Below, piece by piece: positions 8,467 through 17,362 of a stretch of 64,000 nt of DNA (its first letter is position 1; each line of letters begins with the position of its first letter). Made by a program: the position numbers and the translations under genes. The stretch covers positions 62,001 to 126,000 of the forward strand of contig NZ_MKIN01000018.1 of assembly GCF_001938985.1 (NCBI RefSeq). Direction: 5' to 3'. The notes under the pieces were generated by a model. That model saw only the letters and a program-made list of their open reading frames with translations, ran no database searches and was not told the origin of the DNA. This DNA is from Gillisella taibaishanensis (GTDB taxonomy: Bacteria > Pseudomonadota > Alphaproteobacteria > Rhizobiales > Rhizobiaceae).

Positions 8467-10650
8467 ATGGTTTCTACTTACATTGGCTATGATCTCGTCA
8501 ATCGCGATATGAAGACGAGCCTGAAACGGGTCGCTCAGGAGCCTGAAGTTGCGCGCGAGCTAAAATATTATCAGGACAATATCGGCAAGGTCAAAACCGT
8601 CGACGACTTCATGAAGGACGACCGGCTCTATACCTATGCGATGAAGGCGCATGGTCTTGAGGACATGACCTATGCCAAGGCCTTCATGAAAAAGGTGCTG
8701 GAAAGCGACCTCAATGACGAAAACAGCTATGCCAACAAGCTAGCCGACGACCGCTACCGTAATTTCGCCCGCTCCTTCAACTTTTCCTCCGAAACGGCTG
8801 ATATGCAGACCGAGAAGCAGGAAGATGACGTCATTGGGCTCTACAAGCAGTCGCTTGTTACCGAAGGAGACGATGCCAAGGCCGAGGTTCAGTATTACGA
8901 CACAGCTATCGACGGCGTCAAAAACGTCGACGATCTCCTGAAGAATAGCCGCCTGACGAAGTTCGTGCTGAATTCCTATGGTCTGGACACCAAATACTAT
9001 TCAACCGACCATCTGAAGAAGATCCTGACCAGCGATCTCTCCGATCCCACCAGCTATGCCAATACGCTGACGACCAACAAATCGGACTATCTGAAAATCG
9101 CCAACGCCTTCAGCTTCGACACTGATGGCTCACTGAAGAACGCAACCGCGCAGACCGCCGACCAGAAGACGGCGATGGAAGATCTCTACCTGGAGGAGGT
9201 TCCCAGCACGGAAACCGCCTTTCGAGCCGAGCGAGAAACAACCAATTACCGGACAAAAATCGCCGCCGTCACCAAGGTCTCCGACATTACAGGCGATTCG
9301 CGGTTGTTCGATTACGTCAAGACGGCGCTCGGCATGGACAAGAACATGCTGAAGTCGACCTTCGAGAACATCGTTACCAGCGATCTCTCGGACCCTACCA
9401 GCTATGCCAATACCCAGGGCAAGGTGAAGGGTGATTACGCCAAGATCGCCGCCATGTTCAACTTCGACACCAGCGGCAACACCACCGCCGGCGATGCCCA
9501 GAGCGCCGCCCAGCTCTCCCAGACCACAACGGGCTACAACACCAATTACGACGATGCCGACCAGGCCAGTCTCGACAGTTTGACGACCTATTACACCACC
9601 CAGATGAAGTCCTTCACCAAGGTTGACGATCTGCTCAACAACAGCCGTGTCTATGACATGCTGATGAAGGCCTATGGCATCGGCGAGGACGAGTTTTCCA
9701 AGGCGAACCTCAAGAAGGTTCTCACCAGCGACATGACCGATCCGAAGAGCTATGCCAACAAGACCAATGACAAGCGGCTGATTAGCCTTGCCTCGGCCTT
9801 CAACTTCAAGTCCGATGGCACACCCGACGTGCCGCTGCTCGCGCAGTCGGAGCGCACGATTACCGAAACTGCCAAGGATTATATCGTTCAGAAGACCCGG
9901 TTCCTTAGCGGCAAGGCGCAGACCGATGCCAAGACTGCGGCCCAGACCGATGCCAAATATTACCAGGACAATATCGTCAAGGTCACCTCGGTCACCGACC
10001 TTCTGAAGGACCGCAAGCTGGTGGATTTCGCGCTGACCGCAAATGGGCTCGATGCGACCAAGGTCACCGATGACATGCTCAAGCAGCTGTTCTCGTCCGA
10101 TCTCACCGACCCCAAAAGCTTTGCCAATGCCCAATCGGACGAGCGCTACGCGCAATTCGTCGCCTCCTTCAATTTCGACACCAGCGGCAAGCTCGACAAG
10201 AATTATGCCAAGGGCGTGCAGAACCGCGGCGAAGTCCAGAGCACGGAAAATCTCTACCTGCACCAGTCCCTGGAAACCGAGCAGGGCCAGAGCGACCAGG
10301 GCGTGCGCCTGGCGCTTTACTGGCAGCGCCAGGCGCCGACCATCACTTCTGCTTACGACATCCTCGCGGACTCCGCTCTGCTGGAAGTGTTCCGCACCGC
10401 CTACAGCCTGCCGTCAGACATGAGCAACATGGATATCGATCAGCAGAAGAAGGTGATCGAGAAGAAGATGGATCTGAACGATCTGAAGGACCCGAACAAG
10501 GAAAAGAAATTCCTGCAGCGGTTTACCGCCATGTACGATCTTCAGAACGATAATGGTTCCTCCGCCAATGCGGCCCTGACAATCCTTGGCGGCGGTTCCT
10601 CCTCAGGCGGCATCAGCGCCAGCCTGCTGGAATCGCTCAATAGCCGCTGA
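8467..10650 (+). CDS. DUF1217 flagellar protein with six tandem repeats
   Basis: The 727-aa protein is built of six copies of a roughly 110-residue unit. Each copy has the pattern YY..NI.KV..V.DLL.D.RL..Y.L.A.GL, then L...L.SDL.DP.SYAN, then Y...A.FNF. The copies begin near residues 30, 140, 260, 380, 500 and 610, and the last is the most diverged. DUF1217 proteins occur in rhizobial flagellar gene clusters, so a structural role in motility is likely. ATG 8467 starts MVSTYIGYDLVNRDM, which matches family N-termini. There is no signal peptide. No other flagellar gene is nearby in this window. Confidence 0.85.
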   Translation: MVSTYIGYDLVNRDMKTSLKRVAQEPEVARELKYYQDNIGKVKTVDDFMKDDRLYTYAMKAHGLEDMTYAKAFMKKVLESDLNDENSYANKLADDRYRNFARSFNFSSETADMQTEKQEDDVIGLYKQSLVTEGDDAKAEVQYYDTAIDGVKNVDDLLKNSRLTKFVLNSYGLDTKYYSTDHLKKILTSDLSDPTSYANTLTTNKSDYLKIANAFSFDTDGSLKNATAQTADQKTAMEDLYLEEVPSTETAFRAERETTNYRTKIAAVTKVSDITGDSRLFDYVKTALGMDKNMLKSTFENIVTSDLSDPTSYANTQGKVKGDYAKIAAMFNFDTSGNTTAGDAQSAAQLSQTTTGYNTNYDDADQASLDSLTTYYTTQMKSFTKVDDLLNNSRVYDMLMKAYGIGEDEFSKANLKKVLTSDMTDPKSYANKTNDKRLISLASAFNFKSDGTPDVPLLAQSERTITETAKDYIVQKTRFLSGKAQTDAKTAAQTDAKYYQDNIVKVTSVTDLLKDRKLVDFALTANGLDATKVTDDMLKQLFSSDLTDPKSFANAQSDERYAQFVASFNFDTSGKLDKNYAKGVQNRGEVQSTENLYLHQSLETEQGQSDQGVRLALYWQRQAPTITSAYDILADSALLEVFRTAYSLPSDMSNMDIDQQKKVIEKKMDLNDLKDPNKEKKFLQRFTAMYDLQNDNGSSANAALTILGGGSSSGGISASLLESLNSR

Positions 10651-10717
10651 TCGAAGCAAGCAAAGTATAAGCTCCAGATTTGCAGAGGCGGGCTTCGTGC
10701 CCTCCTGCAGATCCGGC

Positions 10718-10746
10718 TTGCACCTCTCCATGCCTATCGATATATC
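10718..10746 (+). promoter_or_regulatory. modA promoter
   Basis: TTGCAC (10718-10723) and TATATC (10741-10746) are separated by 17 bases, a good sigma-70 arrangement. Transcription would start near 10753, giving a leader of about 25 bases. The spacer and -10 lie wholly inside the left arm of the palindromic operator. Confidence 0.55.
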
Positions 10747-10776
10747 CGATGATATATATCGATAGGCATGGAGAGG
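10723..10776. promoter_or_regulatory. Extended ModE-type palindromic operator of modABC
   Basis: A perfect 23-bp inverted repeat (10723-10745 and 10754-10776) has an 8-base spacer. The inner part, TATCGATATAT and its complement, resembles ModE boxes, which are inverted TATAT-containing half sites. The outer 12 bp on each side (CCTCTCCATGCC) go beyond any normal ModE box. The right arm includes the modA ribosome binding site GGAGAGG and stops one base before the start codon. Confidence 0.7.
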
Positions 10777-10777
10777 C

Positions 10778-11614
10778 ATGATGCAGGCTTGGTTTGGGCG
10801 GATACGGGGTAAAGTGGCGCGGGCCGTTAAGGCGGGCGGCAAGGCGCAGTTACTGGTCGCCGTGCTGGTGGGTGTTTTTGTCGCCCAGCCGCAAGCCTCG
10901 ATGGCTGGAGATAGCCTCACTGTCTTTGCCGCCGCGAGCCTCAAGGAAACCTTGAGTACCTTGGCCGATAGCTGGAAAAAGGAGACTGGTCAGGAGGTCA
11001 AGCTCTCCTTTGCCGCGTCTTCGGCGCTTGCCAAGCAGATCGACGAGGGTGCACCTGCCGATCTCTTCATCTCCGCGGATCTTGCCTGGATGGATCATCT
11101 CGACAAGGCAGGCGAATTGGCACCGGGCAGCCGTGTCGATTTGCTTGGCAATCGCATCGTGCTGGTGGCGCCCGCCGCCTCGACGCTCAAGATCAGCATT
11201 GCTCCAAACTTCGATCTGGCAGGATTGCTCGGCAAGGAACGGCTTGCCATGGGCAATGTCGCGGCCGTTCCGGCTGGTGTTTACGGCAAGGCAGCGCTGG
11301 AAAAGCTTGGCATCTGGGATAGCGTCAAGGAGAGGGTCGCGCAGGCGGACAATGTTCGTGCCGCGCTGGCCCTGGTGTCGCGCCAGGAAGCGGCACTTGG
11401 CATCGTCTACGAGACGGACGCCAAGATCGATCCGGGCGTCCGTATCCTCGACCGCTTTCCTGAAACGTCGCATCCGCCGATCGTTTACCCGGCGGCCGTG
11501 CTGAAATCTTCTGCCAACCCTCAGGCAAAGGCCTTCCTTGCTTATCTGCAGGCGCCAAAAGCATCAGAAGTCTTCAAGGCAGCCGGTTTCACGGCTTTGG
11601 CAAAGAGCAATTGA
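10778..11614 (+). CDS. modA: Molybdate ABC transporter, substrate-binding protein
   Basis: The 278-aa periplasmic protein binds molybdate or tungstate for ModBC. It has a long basic N-terminus, then a hydrophobic stretch (LLVAVLVGVFVAQPQASMA) as a signal peptide ending near residue 43. The mature part begins SLTVFAAASLKETL, with the oxyanion-binding Ser residues of the FAAAS and FAASSALAKQI motifs. ATG 10778 directly follows GGAGAGGC; ATG 10781 is a close alternative. It is the first gene of modABC. Confidence 0.95.
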   Translation: MMQAWFGRIRGKVARAVKAGGKAQLLVAVLVGVFVAQPQASMAGDSLTVFAAASLKETLSTLADSWKKETGQEVKLSFAASSALAKQIDEGAPADLFISADLAWMDHLDKAGELAPGSRVDLLGNRIVLVAPAASTLKISIAPNFDLAGLLGKERLAMGNVAAVPAGVYGKAALEKLGIWDSVKERVAQADNVRAALALVSRQEAALGIVYETDAKIDPGVRILDRFPETSHPPIVYPAAVLKSSANPQAKAFLAYLQAPKASEVFKAAGFTALAKSN

Positions 11615-11645
11615 CACGCCCCGTGCGAGCGTGGACCTTGAACGC

Positions 11646-12341
11646 ATGAGCGATTTTCTGTCACCGGAAGAAATTACTGCCGTTCTCCTCACCCTCAAGG
11701 TGGCCTTGACCGCCGTGGCGGTCTCCTTGCCGCTTGGCGTGGCGATGGCCTGGGTCCTGTCGCGCACCACCTTTTTCGGTCGCGGGCTCCTTGATGGCCT
11801 CGTGCATCTGCCGCTGATCCTGCCGCCTGTCGTCACGGGCTATCTGCTGTTGATCACTTTCGGCAGGCGGGGGGCGGTCGGCGCCTTTCTCGATCAGTGG
11901 TTCGGCCTGGTGTTTTCCTTCCGCTGGACCGGCGCGGCGCTTGCGTCAGGTATCATGGGTTTTCCGCTGATGGTGCGCGCCATCCGCTTGTCGTTGGACG
12001 GGGTGGATCGCAAGCTCGAAACCGCTGCCGCCACGCTTGGCGCTTCGCCGCCAATGGTATTTTTCACCGTCACCTTGCCGCTGATCCTGCCCGGCATCGC
12101 CGCAGGCGCCGTGCTGGCCTTTGCCAAGGCCATGGGCGAGTTCGGCGCGACGATCACCTTTGTTTCCAACATTCCCGGCGAAACCCAAACCCTGTCGGCG
12201 GCAATCTATACCTTTACCCAGGTGCCGGGCGGCGATGCCGGCGCACTGCGACTGACACTGGTCTCGGTTGCCCTATCGCTTACGGCGCTGCTTGCTTCCG
12301 AACTCTTGACGCGCCGGCTGTCCGCGCGGCTGGTGGGCTGA
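11646..12341 (+). CDS. modB: Molybdate ABC transporter, permease
   Basis: The 231-aa inner-membrane permease has five to six hydrophobic segments. The EAA coupling loop is visible at LETAAATLGASPPMVFFTVTLP, where it meets ModC. ATG 11646 follows modA by 31 bases and begins MSDFLSPEEITAVLLTLKVA, as in the family. The longer upstream frame overlaps modA and is not used. Its stop overlaps the modC start as TGATG. Confidence 0.95.
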   Translation: MSDFLSPEEITAVLLTLKVALTAVAVSLPLGVAMAWVLSRTTFFGRGLLDGLVHLPLILPPVVTGYLLLITFGRRGAVGAFLDQWFGLVFSFRWTGAALASGIMGFPLMVRAIRLSLDGVDRKLETAAATLGASPPMVFFTVTLPLILPGIAAGAVLAFAKAMGEFGATITFVSNIPGETQTLSAAIYTFTQVPGGDAGALRLTLVSVALSLTALLASELLTRRLSARLVG

Positions 12342-13435
12342 TGCTGGAGATCGATATCCGCCACCGTCAGGGGGGCTTCGAATTGCAGGCCGATCTGCGC
12401 CTGGGGCAGGGGCTGACGGCGCTGTTTGGCCCGTCCGGCTCCGGCAAGACTACGCTGATCAACGCAGTCGCCGGGTTGATCCGCCCCGATCACGGCCGGA
12501 TCGCCTTCTCGGACCAGTCCTGGAGCGATGCCGCCACCGGCACCTTCCTACCGACCCATCGCCGCCGGATCGGTTATGTTTTCCAGGAGCCAAGGCTGTT
12601 TCCGCACTTAAGCGTGCGCGCCAACCTGACCTACGGTCGCCATTTTACGCCGAAACCCGAGCGGCGCGAAAACTTGGATCGGGTGAGCGCTCTGCTTGGC
12701 ATCGATACCCTGTTGGACCGCGCGCCCAACCGGCTGTCAGGCGGGGAAAAGCAAAGGGTGGCAATTGCCCGCGCCCTGATGACCAGCCCGAAATTGCTGC
12801 TGATGGACGAGCCGCTCTCGGCGCTCGATGTCGGGCTGAAGGCGCAGATCCTGCCCTATATCGAGCGCATCCGCGACGAGGCCGGCGTGCCGATCCTCTA
12901 TGTTAGTCACGCCGTCGAGGAAGTCACCCGGCTCGCGACCCGGGTGGTGACGCTGAACCAGGGACGGGCGGCCATGGCTGACGCGGTCGAAGATACGCTG
13001 CAGCACTTGCCACGTCTTGGCCAGAGCCGCGCCGGCAGCTTTTTGCGCGCTCGCGTGACCGGCCATGATCCGGAAAACGGGTTGACGTTGGCCACCGGTC
13101 CGGCCGGTTCGCTCTTTCTGAAGCAGGCCGACCTGCCTGTGGGCACCTCGATCCGCGTCTTCGTGCCGGCCAGTGATCTGGTACTGGCCACCGGCGAAAC
13201 AGGCTCGCTCTCGACGCTGAACAGCCTCAGCGGACGCGTCAGCGCGATTTTCGAATCCGGTACGACGGTACTGGTGCGGGTGGATTGCGGCGGCGAGGTT
13301 CTCGATGCAGAGATAACCCGCCGCTCCCGCGCCACGCTCGATCTCGAACCCGGCAAACCGGTTTCGGTGCTGTTCAAGGCCGTCTCGGTCGAGGCTGGCG
13401 GGGTTTATCGGCAAGCGGTCAAGCCGGGCGCATAA
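12341..13435 (+). CDS. modC: Molybdate ABC transporter, ATPase with C-terminal mop domain
   Basis: The 364-aa ATPase powers molybdate import. Walker A is GPSGSGKTT at residues 30-38, the signature is LSGGEKQRVAIARAL, Walker B is LLLMDEPLSALD and the switch His sits in YVSHAVEEV. The C-terminal third is a molybdate-binding TOBE/mop domain. The start ATG 12341 overlaps the modB stop. The frame is open far upstream within modB, but that is a shadow frame. Confidence 0.95.
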   Translation: MLEIDIRHRQGGFELQADLRLGQGLTALFGPSGSGKTTLINAVAGLIRPDHGRIAFSDQSWSDAATGTFLPTHRRRIGYVFQEPRLFPHLSVRANLTYGRHFTPKPERRENLDRVSALLGIDTLLDRAPNRLSGGEKQRVAIARALMTSPKLLLMDEPLSALDVGLKAQILPYIERIRDEAGVPILYVSHAVEEVTRLATRVVTLNQGRAAMADAVEDTLQHLPRLGQSRAGSFLRARVTGHDPENGLTLATGPAGSLFLKQADLPVGTSIRVFVPASDLVLATGETGSLSTLNSLSGRVSAIFESGTTVLVRVDCGGEVLDAEITRRSRATLDLEPGKPVSVLFKAVSVEAGGVYRQAVKPGA

Positions 13436-13479
13436 TGGCATGTCATATTGGCGGCGCCGCCCGGTAGCGCCGACCTGTA

Positions 13480-14259
13480 TTAGATCAGCGGCGCCTTTTG
13501 GGCGATAAAGCCGCACCACGCCTTTGAGTCCTGGGGGTAGCGCATCCACGGACGCATGATCCTGGCGCGTTTACCGAAGAATTTCCTCAGGCTGCGAACG
13601 GAGCCATCCTTGCCGCTGACGGTAAAATCATTGTCTTCCGCCCAGCACAGGTTCCATTGATGAAAACCCTGCCAGTTTTCAGAAACGGCTTCATTGGCAA
13701 AGCCATGCACGATCAGGAAACCGCCCGGCTTGGTGACCGTGAGCATCTGCTCAAGCCCATCCAGCGGATTGGTGACATGGTCGAGCGCGTTGCGAATATG
13801 TGTGACGTCGAAAGAATTGTGCTCGAACCGTTGGCTGAGTTCCTCGACCGGACAGGCAACAGGCAGGACCAGGTTCTTGTACTTGCTGGGATCCCAGAGC
13901 TTTCGGTAGTCGTCGGCCAAGGGATCGGCGGCATGCAATTCCACCTTCTCACCGTCGAAGCTATGCGACAGCATGCTGACCGGCTCCGAGCCGATATCCA
14001 GCACTCTTGGTACCTGACCATGAGCATTCTGGGCCACCGCATAGCCCTTGATAAACAGTTCGATGTCCTGGTCCATTTCCGGATTCGGGGCGCGAACGCA
14101 GAAATTTTCGATGAAGCGCTCACTCTGGCAAAATTCTCGCCAGAAGGACATTTCGTCGTCCCAACCCGCGTCACGCAGGGTCTTCGGGACCGAAGGTATC
14201 GATCGGCCGAAACTGCTGACTTGACGGACCTTGTCGGTCACCGATTTGAGCAATCCCAT
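13480..14259 (-). CDS. SAM-dependent methyltransferase of unknown substrate
   Basis: The 259-aa cytoplasmic class I methyltransferase has motif I at RVLDIGSEP, the post-I acidic position near VELHAADPLADDYRKL, and a motif IV region FDVTHIRNALDHVTNP. The C-terminal half resembles enzymes acting on small molecules or surface glycans, but nothing shows the substrate. Two ATGs are close together; 14259 is chosen because AAGGAG sits six bases ahead of it, whereas it directly abuts the ATG at 14265. It faces modABC tail to tail and shares no operon. Confidence 0.8.
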   Translation of the reverse strand: MGLLKSVTDKVRQVSSFGRSIPSVPKTLRDAGWDDEMSFWREFCQSERFIENFCVRAPNPEMDQDIELFIKGYAVAQNAHGQVPRVLDIGSEPVSMLSHSFDGEKVELHAADPLADDYRKLWDPSKYKNLVLPVACPVEELSQRFEHNSFDVTHIRNALDHVTNPLDGLEQMLTVTKPGGFLIVHGFANEAVSENWQGFHQWNLCWAEDNDFTVSGKDGSVRSLRKFFGKRARIMRPWMRYPQDSKAWCGFIAQKAPLI

Positions 14260-14414
14260 GAGCATCTCCTTTTACGGCCGCGAGACTTATCACCGCGACG
14301 GCATCCGGTGAAGGAGGCCGCATAAAAAAACTCTAGAACCAGAACCTTCAGGCCCAGTTGGCGGCAAGGATAGGACTGATTTGTATTTAATTATATATTA
14401 TAACTTTAATTCGG

Positions 14415-14825
14415 TTATGGATTTTGCTCTTCGGCTGGTGCGTTTCTTTGAGCCGCGACGCTCTCAAGCCAAGCGATATCGTCACCCACCACATGGCGCA
14501 TCTTTTCATCCATCGCCATCGAGCGCTGCAGCAGGGCCTCGCCGAATGCGGTCAAATAGGCGCCTCCGCCGCTTTTGCCGCCGTGGCGGGTGGCGATGGC
14601 CGGCTCACGGAACATGCGGTTGATCTCGTCGGCCAGCAGCCAAGCGCGGCGATAGGACATGCCCATGGCAGCGCCGGCCGAGCGGATCGAGCCATGCTGG
14701 CCGATCAGCCGCAGCAGTTCCACCTTGCCGGGACCGAGCCGCGCCCCATTGGCGAGATCGATGCGAAACAGCACCTTCTGCGGCGCGGCCTCAAGGCCGC
14801 TCTCGGGGTCGCCGGGCGTGGTCAT
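14415..14825 (-). CDS. modE: Single-domain ModE-like transcriptional regulator
   Basis: The 136-aa protein matches the N-terminal DNA-binding half of ModE: KVELLRLIGQHGSIRSAG, then AAMGMSYRRAWLLADEINRMF as the winged helix-turn-helix, then the GGxGGGxAxLT pattern typical of ModE. The two C-terminal molybdate-binding mop domains of E. coli ModE are absent. Its ATG overlaps the stop of the FAD-linked oxidase upstream (ATGA), so it is translated with that gene and tsaC. Its position next to modABC makes it the best candidate to bind the modA palindrome. How it would sense molybdate without mop domains is unclear. Confidence 0.85.
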   Translation of the reverse strand: MTTPGDPESGLEAAPQKVLFRIDLANGARLGPGKVELLRLIGQHGSIRSAGAAMGMSYRRAWLLADEINRMFREPAIATRHGGKSGGGAYLTAFGEALLQRSMAMDEKMRHVVGDDIAWLESVAAQRNAPAEEQNP

Positions 14826-16285
14826 CCGTTGGGCACCACCTTGCCTGGGTTCATGATGCCGGTGGGGTCGAAAGCCTGCTTGATGCGTTGCATCAGCACG
14901 GTTTCAATCGGCGGCCGCGTCTCGGCCAATTCCGCGCGCTTCAACTGGCCGACGCCATGCTCGGCGGAAATCGAGCCGCCATGGGCGCGCACGATGTCGT
15001 GCACCACCTTGTTGATCTCGCGCCAGCGGCCAATGAACTCTGCCTTGTCGGCGCCGATGGGCTGGCTGATATTATAATGGATATTGCCGTCGCCGAGATG
15101 GCCGAAGGCGCAGACCCGGGCGCCTGGCATGGCGGCAAGCACGGCATCTTCCGCCTCTTTCATGAACACGGGAATACTGGCGATCGGCACGGACACATCG
15201 TGCTTGATCGAACCGCCTTCCGGCTTTTGCGCGTCCGACATGCTTTCGCGCATGTGCCAGATCGCCTTGCGCTGCGCCTCCGATCCGGCCACCACGGCAT
15301 CGTCGATCAGGCCGGCCTCCAGCCCCTGTTCCAGCATATCCTGCATCATCGTCTTCGCCGTCTCGACAGCATCGGATGTGGAAATGTCGATCAGCACATA
15401 CCAGTCGTGCCGGGTCGAGAGCGGATCGCGCACGCCGGGAATATGCCGGCTGGTGAAATCAACGCCGATGCGCGGCATCAGCTCGAAGCCGGTTAGCGCC
15501 GGGCCGCAGAGCGCGCCGGCCTTTTCGAACAGCGAAAGCGCCTCCGCTGGTGATTTCAGCCCGACAAATGCCACTTCATGGCCAAGCGGACGCGGATAGA
15601 GTTTCAGAACCGCGCCTGTAATGACGCCAAGCGTGCCTTCCGCACCGATGAACAAGTCGCGCAGGTCGTAGCCACTATTGTCTTTCTTCAACCGGCGCAG
15701 CCCGTTCCAGATCTCGCCGGTCGGCAGCACCACTTCGAGGCCGAGGCAGAGCTGGCGCATATTGCCATATACCAACACGGCGGTGCCGCCGGCATTGGTG
15801 GCGAGATTGCCGCCGATGCGGCAGGAGCCTTCCGAGCCGAGCGACAGCGGAAACAGCCGGTTGACCTCTTCGGCCGCCTTCTGGATATCGGCAAGGATGC
15901 AGCCAGCATCGGCGACGATGACATTGCCGACCGGATCGACTTCGCGCACCCGGTTCATCCGCTCCAGCGACAGCAGGATATCGCTCGATCCATCGCGCGG
16001 CACCTGGCCACCGACAAGGCCGGTCCGGCCGCTGACCGGGACGATCGGGCTGTTCGTTTCGCTGGCCAGCGCCAGGATTTTCGACACTTCTTCCGTAGAG
16101 CCGGGTTTCAGCACCAGCGGCGAGGCGCCGTGATAAAGCCCGCGATTTTCCGTGAGATAGGGTGTGATATCGGCTGGTTCGGTCAGGGCGTGAGTCGTGC
16201 CGACGATAGCAATGAACCGCTCGATCAATGCAGTATCAGGAGCGAGCGAAGCCGAAGGCTTTTGAGAAATGGGCATATCGGTCAT
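14822..16285 (-). CDS. FAD-binding oxidoreductase, D-2-hydroxyacid dehydrogenase type
   Basis: The 487-aa protein belongs to the vanillyl-alcohol oxidase / GlcD-like flavoproteins. The N-terminal PP-loop FAD domain contains SPIVPVSGRTGLVGGQ and GSCRIGGNLATNAGGTAVLVYGN. The C-terminal domain has the metal-site motif HLGDGNIHYN and ends SAEHGVGQLKRAEL. These fit D-2-hydroxyglutarate or D-lactate dehydrogenases; the substrate cannot be fixed from sequence. ATG 16285 follows AAAGGATGG. The frame extends to 16444, but that part is not family-like. It lies between tsaC and modE on the same strand. Confidence 0.9.
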   Translation of the reverse strand: MTDMPISQKPSASLAPDTALIERFIAIVGTTHALTEPADITPYLTENRGLYHGASPLVLKPGSTEEVSKILALASETNSPIVPVSGRTGLVGGQVPRDGSSDILLSLERMNRVREVDPVGNVIVADAGCILADIQKAAEEVNRLFPLSLGSEGSCRIGGNLATNAGGTAVLVYGNMRQLCLGLEVVLPTGEIWNGLRRLKKDNSGYDLRDLFIGAEGTLGVITGAVLKLYPRPLGHEVAFVGLKSPAEALSLFEKAGALCGPALTGFELMPRIGVDFTSRHIPGVRDPLSTRHDWYVLIDISTSDAVETAKTMMQDMLEQGLEAGLIDDAVVAGSEAQRKAIWHMRESMSDAQKPEGGSIKHDVSVPIASIPVFMKEAEDAVLAAMPGARVCAFGHLGDGNIHYNISQPIGADKAEFIGRWREINKVVHDIVRAHGGSISAEHGVGQLKRAELAETRPPIETVLMQRIKQAFDPTGIMNPGKVVPNG

Positions 16286-16343
16286 CGATCCATCCTTTGA
16301 TATTCTGCGCTGGTCACGGGCGCGCTGCTTACAAGGGCGCTGC

Positions 16344-17315
16344 TTACCGCGGCGCGGCGGCCCGCTCCAGCCGGTCATTGATCGCCTCGCCGAGCCCATG
16401 GGCTGGAATGGCGGTAAAGGCGATCGACGCTGCGCCGCTGGCATCGGCCTGTTTCATGAAGCTGAACAGATTGGCCGCCGCCTCGGCAAGATCGCCACTC
16501 GCGCTCAAATTGAGCACCGCCACAGCTTTTTCAAGCCCTTCGGGTGCCGCAGAGCCAAAGGTGATCGCCGCTTCGCCCGGATGGACCACCGTCGCATTCA
16601 GCCGCACGCTGGCATTTGGCGCATAATGGGAGGCGAGCATGCCGGGCGCCTCGATGATTGCGCCTGCCTTTTCCGAACGGATCACCGTCAGGCCTGTTGC
16701 CGCCTCGATATCCTCGACGGAAAGCCCACCCGGGCGCAAAAGCCGGATCTGGCCGTCTTCGACCTTGAGAATGGTGGATTCTACCCCGACGGCTGCCGCA
16801 TCGGCATCAAGGATCAGCGGGATTTTTCCGCCCAGATCCTCTTCGACATGGGCGGCCGTGGTTGGGCTGATCCGGCCCGATGTATTGGCGCTGGGGGCGG
16901 CAAGCGGCTTTCCGAAAGCGGCAATCAGCTCCGATGCAAAACCACGCGGTGCCCTGAGCCCGACCGTGTCGAGCCCGGCGGTCGCGAGATCGTGAAGACC
17001 GCAGCCCGGTTTGACCGGCACGACCAGCGTCAGCGGCCCCGGCCAAAACTGTTCGGCCAGCTGCCGCGACAGCGGATCAAAGCGGCCGTAGCGCTCGGCC
17101 ATGGCGAGATCGCTGACATGGCAGATCAAAGGGTTGAAGCGCGGTCGGCCCTTGGTCTCATAGATCCGGGTGATCGCTTGCGGATTGGTGGCATCCGCCG
17201 CCAGGCCATAGACGGTCTCGGTCGGCATGGCGATCACCGCGCCAGCATGGAGCAGCGGCAAGGCGCTCGCAATTGCCTGATCTGGGTAGGTGATGACTGA
17301 AAGGTGCTGTGCCAT
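16344..17315 (-). CDS. tsaC: L-threonylcarbamoyladenylate synthase (Sua5/YrdC)
   Basis: The 323-aa enzyme makes threonylcarbamoyl-AMP for the t6A modification of ANN-decoding tRNAs. The YrdC domain has MPTETVYGLAADA, KGRPRFNPLICHV and SANTSG. After a linker with PGMLASHYAP comes a Sua5 C-terminal domain, so this is the long Sua5 form rather than short TsaC. Its downstream neighbour on the same strand begins about 60 bases later. Confidence 0.94.
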   Translation of the reverse strand: MAQHLSVITYPDQAIASALPLLHAGAVIAMPTETVYGLAADATNPQAITRIYETKGRPRFNPLICHVSDLAMAERYGRFDPLSRQLAEQFWPGPLTLVVPVKPGCGLHDLATAGLDTVGLRAPRGFASELIAAFGKPLAAPSANTSGRISPTTAAHVEEDLGGKIPLILDADAAAVGVESTILKVEDGQIRLLRPGGLSVEDIEAATGLTVIRSEKAGAIIEAPGMLASHYAPNASVRLNATVVHPGEAAITFGSAAPEGLEKAVAVLNLSASGDLAEAAANLFSFMKQADASGAASIAFTAIPAHGLGEAINDRLERAAAPR

Positions 17316-17362
17316 GCTTGCCTGTCGCTGTGTTCCCGGTGAAATAACCTGCTGCAGGCCTA

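Noticed and set aside
9130..10263. 377-codon leftward frame inside the DUF1217 gene
   Set aside because: Its repetitive hydrophobic product simply reflects the repeats of the real gene read backwards.
8467..10650. Possible CRISPR or DNA tandem array
   Set aside because: The repetition is at protein level with long, diverged units; there are no short identical repeats with spacers.
10723..10776. modA palindrome as terminator or transposon end
   Set aside because: No T run, it overlaps a good promoter, and its core resembles a ModE site.
16269..17300. 343-codon rightward frame opposite tsaC
   Set aside because: tsaC motifs are intact on the other strand; the product is Arg/Gly-rich and family-free.
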